From positions 1 through 21,582 of the forward strand of contig JASFIT010000021.1 of the NCBI GenBank assembly GCA_050122535.1: a stretch of 21,582 nt of DNA, given 5' to 3'. The notes beneath the pieces were generated by a model, which was given only the letters and a program-made list of their open reading frames with translations, was not told the DNA's origin and did no database searches. Below, piece after piece: positions 1 to 8,400 of the stretch. Source of the DNA: JASFEQ01 sp050122535. Its GTDB lineage: Bacteria > Desulfobacterota > DSM-4660 > Desulfatiglandales > HGW-15. The position numbers and the translations under genes were made by a program. How positions within the stretch are numbered: position 1 is the stretch's first letter; each line of letters begins with the position of its first letter.

Positions 1-132
1 CGCCTTCTTCGCGACGCCATCCCCAAGGCCAGATTGGTCATCGTGGAGGGCGCCGGTCACTGTTTACCTCTGGAGCAGCCCCAACGGGTCAATAAGGAGA
101 TCATGGGTTTTCTGAAAGAGGTGGGATATTGA
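1..132 (+). CDS. alpha/beta hydrolase, C-terminal fragment (5' end outside window)
   Basis: Frame 1 is open from the first base to a TGA at 130-132 and gives 43 residues. The fragment contains VEGAGHCLPLEQP, the typical end of an alpha/beta-hydrolase fold enzyme. Its His is the expected catalytic histidine, and it is followed by the usual P-x-x-V-N-x-x-I-x-x-F-L helix. The nucleophile and acid residues lie upstream of the window, so the substrate (ester, epoxide, haloalkane, C-C bond) cannot be told. It converges on the minus-strand operon that ends at 321, across a C/G-rich inverted repeat. The family call is fairly safe; the function is not. Confidence 0.75.
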   Translation, partial: RLLRDAIPKARLVIVEGAGHCLPLEQPQRVNKEIMGFLKEVGY

Positions 133-204
133 GAGATAGTCAAAGGGGCGAATCAAAAATCGTATGGCAAGACATCCCGCTTAGTAGGACGACCTCTTAC
201 ACAT

Positions 205-310
205 AAAATCCCCCTCTATCCCCCTTTAGAAAAGGGGGAAGATTTGCTTTCTTTTTTGAAGTGAAATCTTGAAGTACCCCCCTTTAATAAAGGGGGGCTG
301 GGGGGATTCA
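205..310. repeat. C/G-rich imperfect inverted repeat between convergent genes
   Basis: Two internal hairpins are visible: CCCCCTTT/AAAGGGGG at 220-227 and 231-238 (3-nt loop), and CCCCCCTTTA/TAAAGGGGGG at 277-286 and 288-297 (1-nt centre). The outer parts also mirror each other, with AATCCCCC near 207 against GGGGGGATT near 301. It has no coding capacity. Runs of this type are dispersed repeats in many Desulfobacterota genomes. It could act as a two-way transcription stop between the hydrolase and the minus-strand operon. Confidence 0.7.
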
Positions 311-320
311 TTCCTCACCG

Positions 321-1145
321 TCAAAGCTTATCCGCCAGTCTGCCCATCTCAAGGGGCTTACGGGTGACCAGGGCAGAGGCATGGGCGAGGAAAGGCGTTC
401 CGCCCCATTTTTCCTTAAAGCGGCGTACGCCTGGATGTATACCCAGCCCAAGGTTCAAGGCCTTCTTTCCCTCGCTTTGGGCCAAATGTACCATCTCGTG
501 GAAAAGCAGATCTGAGGCGCCGGGGACATTTTCCTTCACCGTTCGAATATTAAAAAGATAGAAGGCATAATCGGCCGATCCCATGTCCACGATGTTGAAT
601 GCGACGAGGTCATCCCCCTTTCTTGCTTCAAGGAGGCGCGCAGAGCGAGAGCGCTTTACATATCGCGGCATGGCCTTGTAGATCTCCATTTGCTCTTGGC
701 TCAACCCGTGGCCTGAAATGAAGTTCTTAACCAACCTCTTGTGTTCCTTGCCGAACTCCCCCTCTTCAACGCGTAGCTCGCGACCTGCTCTACGCACCAT
801 ATAAGAGACCTCTGGATCGACAGATTCCAGGGGAAGTTTGAGACGATAGTAGGTGTCTTCCGGCTGGGCCTCATAAGTCTGAGCAGGCAACCAGATCTGT
901 GGGGCGATAATAGCTACGGTGGTGGGACGGAAACGCTCGCAGGCAGCATCGTAAGCCTTTTGCGTATTAGACTTTTTGTTCTTTAAAGGATAGCCAATGA
1001 AGATGAGATGGTTTCTCCGCTTGAAGCAGAGATAGTCATCCAGGAGGTGCGCTTCTGCTCCGGAGACCGCTTCCACATAGTCCGTCAGGTGCTCCGGCAG
1101 ATAGGCGTGGTCATAAATGAGGCGGCGTTCTTCCTTGTCCAGCAT
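321..1145 (-). CDS. GNAT-fold / DUF2156-like protein of unknown substrate
   Basis: A 274-residue soluble protein. The C-terminal half (about 165-274) reads like an acyltransferase of the GNAT/DUF2156 (FemAB-like) class. It has an alternating strand pattern, then a helix with FHEMVHLAQSEG, then LNLGLGIHPGVRRFKEKWGG, which resembles the phosphatidylglycerol lysyltransferase C-terminal motif 'N-L-G-x-x-P...F-K-x-K-W-G'. No membrane segment is seen, so it is not a full MprF. Its ATG lies 7 bp after the stop of the upstream paralogue gene (1153-1779), so it is very probably the third gene of that operon. The ribosome site is weak, which suggests translational coupling. Fold assignment is moderately sure; the substrate is unknown. 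Confidence 0.6.
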   Translation of the reverse strand: MLDKEERRLIYDHAYLPEHLTDYVEAVSGAEAHLLDDYLCFKRRNHLIFIGYPLKNKKSNTQKAYDAACERFRPTTVAIIAPQIWLPAQTYEAQPEDTYYRLKLPLESVDPEVSYMVRRAGRELRVEEGEFGKEHKRLVKNFISGHGLSQEQMEIYKAMPRYVKRSRSARLLEARKGDDLVAFNIVDMGSADYAFYLFNIRTVKENVPGASDLLFHEMVHLAQSEGKKALNLGLGIHPGVRRFKEKWGGTPFLAHASALVTRKPLEMGRLADKL

Positions 1146-1152
1146 TCCGTTG

Positions 1153-1779
1153 TCAGGTGGTCGTTTTAAAGATCTTCCGGGCCGCCGCCATTCTAACTCT
1201 ATCCGTGGTCTCTTCCATCCTTTTGACCAGCTCGGGGTCGGCCCGACGCCCCAAGGTCTGCATGGCAGCCAGATTGACCTCTTTTTCAGAGGCTTTCAGT
1301 TGGGTGAGGAAATTCGTGAAGGGTTCAGGGGCCTGATAGGCATTTATCACCAAGGACGCATAACTCCCACCTTCCGCATTGAGAAGCCGGCAGTAGTGGT
1401 CAATGAGCAGATGGATCTCTTTCAATTGTTTCTGGCGAATCTCCTCGGAGTAAATACCATCCTTGACCGTGTTTACCAGGCCGCTCGTCTTCTCCTCAAT
1501 GGGAAACAGGACCTCTTCCCTGTTCCGGCCATTCTTCGCCATGTCAAGGGCCGCCTTGAGGGCCAACTCTTTAGTGAATAGGAGATTTTGAATAATGACT
1601 TCTTTTTCGCTCTTAGTCTTGGCGAAGCTAAAGATTAGAAGCACAGGAATCAAGAATTCCCACACGGATATGGGCCTCGGCTTTATCACAGTCCTGGCAA
1701 CAGAAACGGCCCAGGACCTCTCCTGGGCGAGGATCGCCCGGTGCTTTGCTTCCAAAACCTTTTTCAAGGCCCTTTCCAT
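1153..1779 (-). CDS. conserved protein of unknown function, paralogue B of an adjacent pair
   Basis: A 208-residue protein that I do not recognise. It is clearly homologous to the neighbouring 1800-2384 product. Both share S-V-W-x-x-L-I-P-x-x-x-I-F-x-F (about residues 38-53 here), a basic patch with L-A-x-x-A-A-x-D, then L-x-D-H-Y-x-R-L-L-x-x-E-G, N-A-Y and F-L-x-Q-L-K-A-x-E-x-E-V. The first shared block is hydrophobic enough to be a membrane-associating helix; the rest is predicted mostly helical and charged. No catalytic motif or signal peptide is seen. The gene starts 20 bp after the upstream paralogue and stops 7 bp before the GNAT-like gene, so the three are probably co-transcribed. Confidence 0.75.
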   Translation of the reverse strand: MERALKKVLEAKHRAILAQERSWAVSVARTVIKPRPISVWEFLIPVLLIFSFAKTKSEKEVIIQNLLFTKELALKAALDMAKNGRNREEVLFPIEEKTSGLVNTVKDGIYSEEIRQKQLKEIHLLIDHYCRLLNAEGGSYASLVINAYQAPEPFTNFLTQLKASEKEVNLAAMQTLGRRADPELVKRMEETTDRVRMAAARKIFKTTT

Positions 1780-1799
1780 CTTCGTGCTATCTCCATACT

Positions 1800-2384
1800 C
1801 TAGAATATTTCGTCAATGCTTTTTTTTCTCATCCTTTCCAGCTGTTCCTCTTCAGCCAGCAGCTTTTCTCGTAACTTCTCCGTCTCACCTAGCCTTTCGA
1901 TGATGGCTCTGTCCACTTCTTGTTCAAACGCCTTGAGTTGAGATAAAAATACCTGGTAATCGCGCTGGCTCATGTAAGCGTTTCTGACCAGATCGTAATA
2001 GGTATCTCCTTCTGTCTGGAGGAGCCTTGTATAGTGATCCATGAGTTGTGTGACCACCTTCATCTGTGCCGTTTGTAAAGATGGAGAGTAGAGATTCAGG
2101 GTCTCCAACCATACCCTGGTCTCTTCCTCTGTCCATGAAAGTCTCTCTTTTTGGCCTTCTCCCTCAATGATGTCACGCGCCGCATCCATGGCCAGTTTCC
2201 TGGGAAACATGAAATGCTGGGTATAACGGCGCATCGTACTGCTTCGTCTCAAGAAATCGAAGATAAACATGAAGGGTATGAGGTAGTGCCAAACGCTCTG
2301 GGGCGTCGTCACAATAACACCAAGGGCGACCTGTCTGGCAAGGGCCTCCTCCGCAGCTAGGATCAGGTCATATCTTCCGGTCAT
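1800..2384 (-). CDS. conserved protein of unknown function, paralogue A, first gene of operon
   Basis: A 194-residue homologue of the 1153-1779 product. The shared core runs from SVWHYLIPFMFIFDF (residues about 29-43) through MDHYTRLLQTEG, NAYMS and FLSQLKAFEQEVDRAI. The C-terminus is a charged helix rich in E, L and R, possibly a coiled coil. No enzyme motif is recognised. The ATG is preceded by GAGGAG at 5-nt spacing, which supports the start. A good sigma70-type promoter lies directly upstream (2403-2432), and the terminator of the preceding gene separates it from the UPF0324 gene, so this is the operon head. The gene is real; its function is open. Confidence 0.75.
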   Translation of the reverse strand: MTGRYDLILAAEEALARQVALGVIVTTPQSVWHYLIPFMFIFDFLRRSSTMRRYTQHFMFPRKLAMDAARDIIEGEGQKERLSWTEEETRVWLETLNLYSPSLQTAQMKVVTQLMDHYTRLLQTEGDTYYDLVRNAYMSQRDYQVFLSQLKAFEQEVDRAIIERLGETEKLREKLLAEEEQLERMRKKSIDEIF

Positions 2385-2402
2385 GAATGCTCCTCATGGC
2401 GG

Positions 2403-2432
2403 ATCATAAACGCAAACGTGGAAGGATGTCAA
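2403..2432 (-). promoter_or_regulatory. sigma70-type promoter of the paralogue-pair operon
   Basis: On the minus strand TTGACA (2432-2427) is followed, after 18 bp, by TATGAT (2408-2403). The first ATG is at 2384, which predicts a short leader of about 12 nt. Confidence 0.65.
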
Positions 2433-2459
2433 CGAAGCCTTGGGGATGATAAAGATGAG

Positions 2460-2494
2460 AAAAAAGGAGGGCGTTCCCTTGAAGAACGCCCTCC
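2460..2494 (-). terminator. rho-independent terminator of the UPF0324 gene
   Basis: There is a perfect 11-bp stem, GGAGGGCGTTC/GAACGCCCTCC (2466-2476 with 2484-2494), with a 7-nt loop. On the minus strand it is followed at once by six T (2465-2460). It lies 16 bp past the UPF0324 stop codon. Confidence 0.9.
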
Positions 2495-2510
2495 CTTCTT
2501 TCTGTAGCGA

Positions 2511-3875
2511 TTAGTCTGGCAGGATGACGGGTGTGAAGAATGCTCCAGACCAGAGGATCCATGTGATGAAGAGGGTCCAGATGGCATTCGCAGTCTGGGA
2601 TAACCAGTAGGCGATTGCCGGCCTGCCACCACCTACCGTCACCAATTCCTTGAAATTGGTTTCCAGTCCGATGGCGACAAAACAGAGGGTAAAGAACCAG
2701 CTCCGGTAGCTCTTGCAGGCCTTGGCGACGGCCTTTGCGGCTTTACCGCTATAAGCGGGCTCCACAAAGAAGGAAACCACGAACGAGGCCGCCATGAAAC
2801 CGATGACAAACTTGGGAAAGCGGTACCAGACTTCCACGATTCCGGGTCTTTCCGCCCCTTCCTTTCGCTCCAGGACCAGGGTTGCCCAAAGGGCCATCAA
2901 GAAGGCCACGATGCCGATAAGCACATTCTGGGCCATCTTGACCATGGCCGCCGCATCCACGGCAGCCTTGCTCGGTTCTCCTTGGGCATTGCGTAAGACT
3001 TCGCCAGCGGCAATCACGGCCCCCGTATTGTCAATCACGCCTCCAACCCAGGCGCCTCCCCACTGGGTGGGAAGGTTGAGCCATACGGCAATGGGTGGCA
3101 TAACTAGGATCAACACAACCGCACAGACGAGCACCCAGGCGATCATGTAACTCACTTCCTTGGGATCGCCCTGTATGGCCCCGCCGGCTGCAATGGTGGC
3201 TGAAACGCCACAAATGGAATTGGCCGTGGCGATGATACTGCTGAAACGTTCCGAAACGCCAAATTTCCTACAAATAAAGTAGGTCATGAACCAGACCGTC
3301 CCTGCCACGACGAGGGCCTGTATGACGCCTATGGCACCCGCTTTGAGGACCACAGAGAACATGATCGTGGCCCCCATGCAGACCAGGCCGATTTTTATAT
3401 AATACTCCGTCAGCCCGGCCTCCTTGAGCCACTTGGGGACCTTAAAGATGTTGCTGATAATCAGACCAAAGACGAGTGCAAAGAGGACGTAGGATATGCC
3501 CCATTTCTTGATAAAGGCCTGCTTGGAAAGAACCATGGCGATGAAACTCAGGGCAAAGATCACGATGAAACCGGGGATGAAGGTCCCTATCTTTCTCTTC
3601 ATGAAGGCGGCACCAATCCCGCTCAGGACACCCATGAAGACACAGAGCCAAATGGTGGTCCAGATCGTGGCAGCCCCCTTGGGAAAGGCTTTTCCAAGCC
3701 CGCTGGTCCAGGTCCCGATCTTGGGGACAGCGGGTAGTATACCAACTGCCCACTTGCCCTCCTTGACTTCGTGCACGCCTATGATGGCCAAAACCAGGAT
3801 AAACCAGCCCAGCCAACAGGCCCACCAGTCTTCATTTTTCCACAAATTAGACCAATCAATCTTACCGTTGCTCAA
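2511..3875 (-). CDS. UPF0324 / YeiH-type 'putative sulfate exporter' membrane protein
   Basis: A multi-pass inner-membrane protein of 454 residues and roughly 10-12 hydrophobic segments. It matches the UPF0324 (Cons_hypoth698, YeiH) family: an N-terminal DWSNLWKNEDWWACWLG block, then repeated glycine-rich helices, F-G-x-S-E-R-F-S-S-I-I-A-T-A-N-S-I-C-G-V-S-A-T-I-A-A, and V-G-G-V-I-D-N-T-G-A-V-I-A-A-G. The family is annotated as a putative sulfate/sulfonate exporter, but transport is not well proven. The GTG at 3884 lies inside the Shine-Dalgarno sequence. The TTG at 3875, 8 nt after GGGAGG, is a better start and yields MSNGKIDWSN, so it is preferred. The gene is monocistronic, with its own promoter region and terminator. 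In a sulfate reducer a role in sulfur anion export is plausible but inferred. Confidence 0.8.
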   Translation of the reverse strand: MSNGKIDWSNLWKNEDWWACWLGWFILVLAIIGVHEVKEGKWAVGILPAVPKIGTWTSGLGKAFPKGAATIWTTIWLCVFMGVLSGIGAAFMKRKIGTFIPGFIVIFALSFIAMVLSKQAFIKKWGISYVLFALVFGLIISNIFKVPKWLKEAGLTEYYIKIGLVCMGATIMFSVVLKAGAIGVIQALVVAGTVWFMTYFICRKFGVSERFSSIIATANSICGVSATIAAGGAIQGDPKEVSYMIAWVLVCAVVLILVMPPIAVWLNLPTQWGGAWVGGVIDNTGAVIAAGEVLRNAQGEPSKAAVDAAAMVKMAQNVLIGIVAFLMALWATLVLERKEGAERPGIVEVWYRFPKFVIGFMAASFVVSFFVEPAYSGKAAKAVAKACKSYRSWFFTLCFVAIGLETNFKELVTVGGGRPAIAYWLSQTANAIWTLFITWILWSGAFFTPVILPD

Positions 3876-4099
3876 GAGACACACCTCCCTTCAATTAAGA
3901 TGGAGATTATTGGAAAAAGCTTTATGGGCGAGAGGGAACCCCCTTTTGAACAAGCACTCAATGACGTTCTCAGAAGCGCTTCTTTTTCCCTCTTGACAAA
4001 AAGAACAGGGATTCACCTCCTTTCACTGTGGAAGTTTTTCCTATCAAGGCAGGATAAATTGCCTTCTACTACACAATTTATTACAAAAAATCAAGAAAA

Positions 4100-4108
4100 A
4101 TTATAGCA
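4100..4108 (-). promoter_or_regulatory. extended -10 promoter candidate for the UPF0324 gene
   Basis: The minus strand reads TGCTATAAT, a perfect -10 hexamer with the TGn extension, in AT-rich sequence. There is no good -35 at 16-18 bp (best TTAGGT). Use of this site implies a leader of about 210 nt before the TTG at 3875. Confidence 0.45.
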
Positions 4109-4160
4109 AAATAGTAACATTTACCTAAAACAGACCAAATCGTCTAAAATCTATTGTGAT

Positions 4161-4174
4161 GTTAAGATCTTAAC
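4161..4174. promoter_or_regulatory. 14-bp perfect palindrome, possible operator
   Basis: GTTAAGATCTTAAC lies between the two divergent promoter candidates (4100-4108 minus, 4281-4309 plus), where a regulator of either gene could bind. It is known only from its symmetry. Confidence 0.35.
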
Positions 4175-4280
4175 CCTTTTCAGCGTTTCGATGACATCCC
4201 GCATGCAATCCTCCGCCTGTCTGGGGCGGCTATGGGGAGGCGAGGCGGTGCTCTGCCAAAAAAGAGTATGGATTATCTCC

Positions 4281-4309
4281 TTGACACCTGCGCATCACTT
4301 ACCTATTAT
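4281..4309 (+). promoter_or_regulatory. sigma70-type promoter of the exchanger gene
   Basis: TTGACA (4281-4286), a 17-bp spacer, then TATTAT (4304-4309). The expected start near 4316 leaves a leader of about 180 nt before the ATG at 4499. Confidence 0.65.
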
Positions 4310-4498
4310 CCCTGCGCAAAAAAGCATTCGGCGAACTCGTCTTTGAGACCACTTAGACGCACCTTTTCTTGCACACCGTCTCATCGCCAAAATCGAATTT
4401 CGAACTTCTCCTATTTTCAGACAGCCCTCGGCATCTTATGAACGGCGTTTGATCTGGAGTCGGGAGATGAATTCCACCTCTGCCTGGAGAGCAAGATT

Positions 4499-5485
4499 AT
4501 GCCGTTACCAGTCCTATCGTTAATTTGTCTTGTCGGATTCGTGTTGCTTTACTTTGGAGCAGAATGGCTCGTAAAGGGATCTTCGAGTCTAGCGCGAAGT
4601 CTTGGTGTCACGCCCATTGTGATCGGTTTGACCGTGGTTGCATTTGGCACGTCCGCCCCTGAATTGGTAGTGAGTCTTATTTCCTCTATCAAGGGGAAGA
4701 GTATGATCGCCGTGGGAAACGTGGTGGGCAGCAATATCTGTAACATCGCCCTGGTTCTCGGCCTGGCCGCCCTGTTTCAACCCATTACGGCAGATAAGTC
4801 CGTTGTCAGACGGGACATCCCCATCATGCTCGCCATATCTGTCTATTTGCTCCTCCTTTCATTCAACTCAAAGCTGGGGAGGATAGAGGGGGCCACATTG
4901 TTCGCAGGGATCATTCTCTACACCTTTTTCAATTATTATATGGCCATAAGGGAATCGAAAATGGCAGCGGGTGAGAAGACGATGGTCATAGCCCCCGAGG
5001 CGGAAGAGATCGAATATGTGACCTCAAGGCGGAAACAGATTGTCTTAATTGTAGTGGGAATAATAGGTGTTGTGGGTGGGGCCCAAATCGTGGTGGAGTC
5101 TGCTGTAAAGATCATGGAGATCCTGGGCGTGAGTCAGAAGTTTATCGGCCTGACCATCGTGGCTTTTGGCACCTCCCTCCCTGAACTGGCCACTTCCGTG
5201 GTTGCAGCGATCAGGAAAGAGATGGACATAAGCATTGGCAACCTGGTGGGGAGCAATGTCTTCAACATCATGAGTGTGCTGGGAGCGGCTTCCCTGGTAA
5301 GACCCATCCCCATACCGGGGGGCTTTATTGAGAGTGGCTTGGTGATCGATTACTTGGTCATGATGTTTACCAGCTTTCTGCCCTGGCTGATGATGAGAAA
5401 GACGTATACGGTTACACGGCAGGGTGGCTTCATTCTTCTATCCTGCTACGTGGGATATATTATATATCTTATTTCGAAGGCATAA
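4499..5485 (+). CDS. calcium/sodium antiporter, CaCA superfamily (YrbG-like)
   Basis: A 328-residue inner-membrane cation exchanger with the inverted two-fold repeat of the CaCA superfamily. Repeat 1 carries the alpha motif AFGTSAPELVVS (G50-E55) and V-G-N-V-V-G-S-N (about 72-79). Repeat 2 carries AFGTSLPELATS (G224-E229) and I-G-N-L-V-G-S-N. The two Glu residues are the conserved cation ligands. About 10 hydrophobic helices are seen, with a short acidic/basic cytosolic loop near 160-180. The ATG has GGAGA 8 nt upstream. By family it extrudes Ca2+ in exchange for Na+ or H+; the exact ions are not decided by sequence. The gene stands alone and converges on nifJ with only 12 bp between stops and no hairpin there. 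Confidence 0.9.
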   Translation: MPLPVLSLICLVGFVLLYFGAEWLVKGSSSLARSLGVTPIVIGLTVVAFGTSAPELVVSLISSIKGKSMIAVGNVVGSNICNIALVLGLAALFQPITADKSVVRRDIPIMLAISVYLLLLSFNSKLGRIEGATLFAGIILYTFFNYYMAIRESKMAAGEKTMVIAPEAEEIEYVTSRRKQIVLIVVGIIGVVGGAQIVVESAVKIMEILGVSQKFIGLTIVAFGTSLPELATSVVAAIRKEMDISIGNLVGSNVFNIMSVLGAASLVRPIPIPGGFIESGLVIDYLVMMFTSFLPWLMMRKTYTVTRQGGFILLSCYVGYIIYLISKA

Positions 5486-5497
5486 GGGGGTCCCGAC

Positions 5498-8400
5498 CTA
5501 CAGAACTTCATCCTCCTTTCCGGCTAGCCGCCTGTAGGTCTCGTATCTCTCCTTCATGTCCTCTTCTGCCTTCTGGAAGAGCGCTTCCGCACTCTCAGGA
5601 AAGGTCCTGGTCAGGCTGGCATAGCGCACCTCACCCATTAGAAATTCCCGGAAATCCTCCTTCGGTTCTTTTGAATCAAGAATAAAGGGATTCTCTCCTT
5701 CCTCCTTGCGCCTGGGATCAAACCGGTACAGCGACCAATAGCCCGACTCCACCGCCCGCTTTTCCTCGTGCTGGCTTCTTCCCATGTTCATTCCGTGATT
5801 GATACATGGGGCATAGGCAATGATCAGGGAAGGGCCTTGGTAGCTTTCCGCCTCCACAATGGCCTTCATGAATTGATTCTTGTTGGCCCCCATGGCCACA
5901 GAGGCAACATATACGTAACCATAGGTCATGGCCATTCTTCCCATGTCTTTCTTGCGGGTTGGTTTCCCCGCCGTGGCAAATTTGGCCACAGCCCCCATGG
6001 GTGTCGACTTGGAGGACTGACCGCCCGTATTGGAATAGACCTCTGTATCCAGCACCAGAATATTCACATCACGGCCCATGGCCATCACATGATCCAAGCC
6101 CCCATAGCCAATGTCGTAGGCCCAGCCATCACCCCCGATGATCCAGATGGACTTTTTCACCAGGTAGTCACTCCGATCCAAGATTTCATATAGCACGAGG
6201 TTGGCTGAGCCCTCTTTGCTGATGAGCTCCTCCTCAAGGAGTTCCTCCACCCTGTCTCCATACACCTTGGACTTCTCCCCATCGTAGAGGTTTTCCAGCC
6301 ACATCTCACAGGCCTCTTTCAGTTCCTTTGAGATATCGGTTTCCAGGGCCTCGCGAATGAGGTCCGCCAGCTTTTCTCGTCTCTGAGCCACGGCCAACTC
6401 CATGCCAAAACCATACTCTGCATTGTCCTCAAAAAGGGAATTGGCCCAGGCAGGGCCCTGCCCCTCCTCGTTAACCGTATAAGGACAGCTGGGTGCTGAA
6501 CCGCCATAGATGGAAGAGCAACCCGTGGCATTGGCAATCATCATACGATTTCCAAAGAGCTGGGTGATGACCTTGATGTAGGGGGTCTCCCCACAACCAG
6601 CGCACGCCCCGGAGAACTCGAAGAGGGGCAACCGAAACTGGCTGCCTTTCACCGAGGTGACTGACATCGGCTCGTCCATAATGGGAAGCTCTGTGGAAAA
6701 CTTGTGATTGGGGATCTGCGTATCTGTCTGGGTGGCGAGCGGCTTCATGACCAGGGCCTTTTTCTTGGCAGGGCAAACATCAGCACAGTTTCCGCACCCC
6801 GTGCAGTCAAGGGGGCTAATTTGAATTCTGAATTTCAGCCCCTTCAACTCCTTTCCTTTCGCCTCCATGGTTACGAAATCCTTAGGGGCATTTTGGAGAT
6901 CATCATCTGTCGCTAAGACAGGGCGAATAACGGCATGGGGGCAGACAAAGGAGCACTGATTACACTGTATGCAGTTCTCAGGTATCCATTCGGGGACATG
7001 GATGGCAATACCCCTCTTCTCATACTTGGTCGTCCCTGTGGGAAAGATTCCATCCGGGCTGAAGGCACTGACCGGAAGCTTATCTCCCTGTTGGGCGAGC
7101 ATGGGCCGCATCACCTTTTTCACGAATTCAGGCTCATCTTCTTCCAGATAGGCCTCTTGGCCAGCCGTGGTCCAGGTCTTGGGGACCTTGATTTTTTTCA
7201 AGGCCTCTACGGACCTGTCCACCGCATCCACATTCATCTTTACGATTCTGTCACCCTTTCTTCCATAGGTCTTTTTGATAGCGTCCTTTACATACTTGAA
7301 GACCTCTTCCGGGGGTATTACATTGGCGATCTGGAAGAAGGCGGCCTGCATGATCATGTTTATTCTTCCTCCTAGCCCCAACTCAGAGGCTATTTTGACC
7401 GCATCAATGTTGTAGAAATCCAGCTTTTTCTGGGCAATGGTTCTCTTCAAATGGTCGGGGAGGTGAGCCTCCATCTCTTTCAAACTCCAGGGGGAGTTGA
7501 GTAGAAAGGCGCCTCCTTCCTTGACCCCCTCCAGGAGGTCGTACTCATCCACAAACGCGGGATTATGGCAGGCAACGAAGTCAGAGTGCGTCACCAGATA
7601 GGGGGACTGTATTTTGTGGGGTGAAAACCGGAGATGGGACATGGTGATGCCCCCCGACTTCTTGGCATCATAGGCAAAATAGGCCTGGGCGAACATATCC
7701 GTATTTTCGCCAATGATTTTTATGGCATTCTTATTGGCCCCGACAGTCCCATCGGCACCCAGACCCCAAAACTTGCACCGAACAGTGCCCTCAGGCGATG
7801 GATCGATTTCCTCGCCCAACGCCAGGGAACTGTGGGATACATCATCAACGATGCCTACGGTAAAGTGGTTCTTGGGGACCGAGGAGCGGAGGTTGTCAAA
7901 GACCGCCTTGACCATGGTGGGGGTAAAATCCTTACTGCCTAGCCCATACCTTCCCCCCACAATTATGGGGTTCTCGCCCTTTTCGTGGAAGAGGGTGCAC
8001 ACGTCCAGATAGAGGGGCTCCCCCAAAGAACCCGGTTCCTTCATCCTGTCAAGAACGGCAATTCTTTTGGCGGTAGCAGGAAGGGCCCTCAGGAAGTGCT
8101 CCCTTGAAAAGGGGTGATAGAGGCGCACTTTAATCAGACCGACCCTCTCACCCTGGCCGTTTAAGTAGTTTACCGTCTCCTCCAGAACGTCACAGCTGGA
8201 TGCCATGGAGATGATAATCCTATCTGCCTCCGGGTCTCCCACGTAATCGAAGAGATTGTAGGGACGTCCCACCATGGCTCCCACCTTTTGCATCTCCTCC
8301 TGGACGATATGCGGGACCCTTTCGTAAAACGGGCTTGCCGCCTCCCGGTTCTGGAAGAATATGTCAGGATTTTGGGCCGTCCCCCTCAATTGTGGGTATT

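Larger units (their letters stand above)
3876..4498. other. divergent intergenic region between UPF0324 and exchanger genes
   Basis: No supported gene lies in these 623 bases. They hold candidate promoters for both flanking genes, a 14-bp perfect palindrome (4161-4174), a 12-bp palindrome AGAAGCGCTTCT (3972-3983), and an orphan minus-strand ribosome-site-like AAAGGAGGTGA (4023-4013). A 41-codon GTG-initiated reading frame (4016-3891, minus) ends just before the UPF0324 ribosome site, but its GTG overlaps the ribosome-site sequence. Confidence 0.6.

Noticed and set aside
3972..3983. Palindrome AGAAGCGCTTCT followed by T residues, considered as a plus-strand terminator
   Set aside because: It has no loop, and no plus-strand gene ends upstream.
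3900..4106. Plus-strand 68-codon frame MEIIGKSFMGEREPPFEQAL...
   Set aside because: It has no ribosome site, recalls no family, and overlaps the leader and promoter region of the UPF0324 gene.
4151..4204. Minus-strand 17-codon frame MRDVIETLKRVKILTSQ with GGAGG upstream
   Set aside because: It is too short to support. It covers the 14-bp palindrome, and the frame upstream is not protein-like. It could be a leader peptide, but nothing confirms it.
4232..4441. 69-codon plus-strand frame upstream of the exchanger gene
   Set aside because: It overlaps a strong promoter (4281-4309) and its composition is not protein-like.
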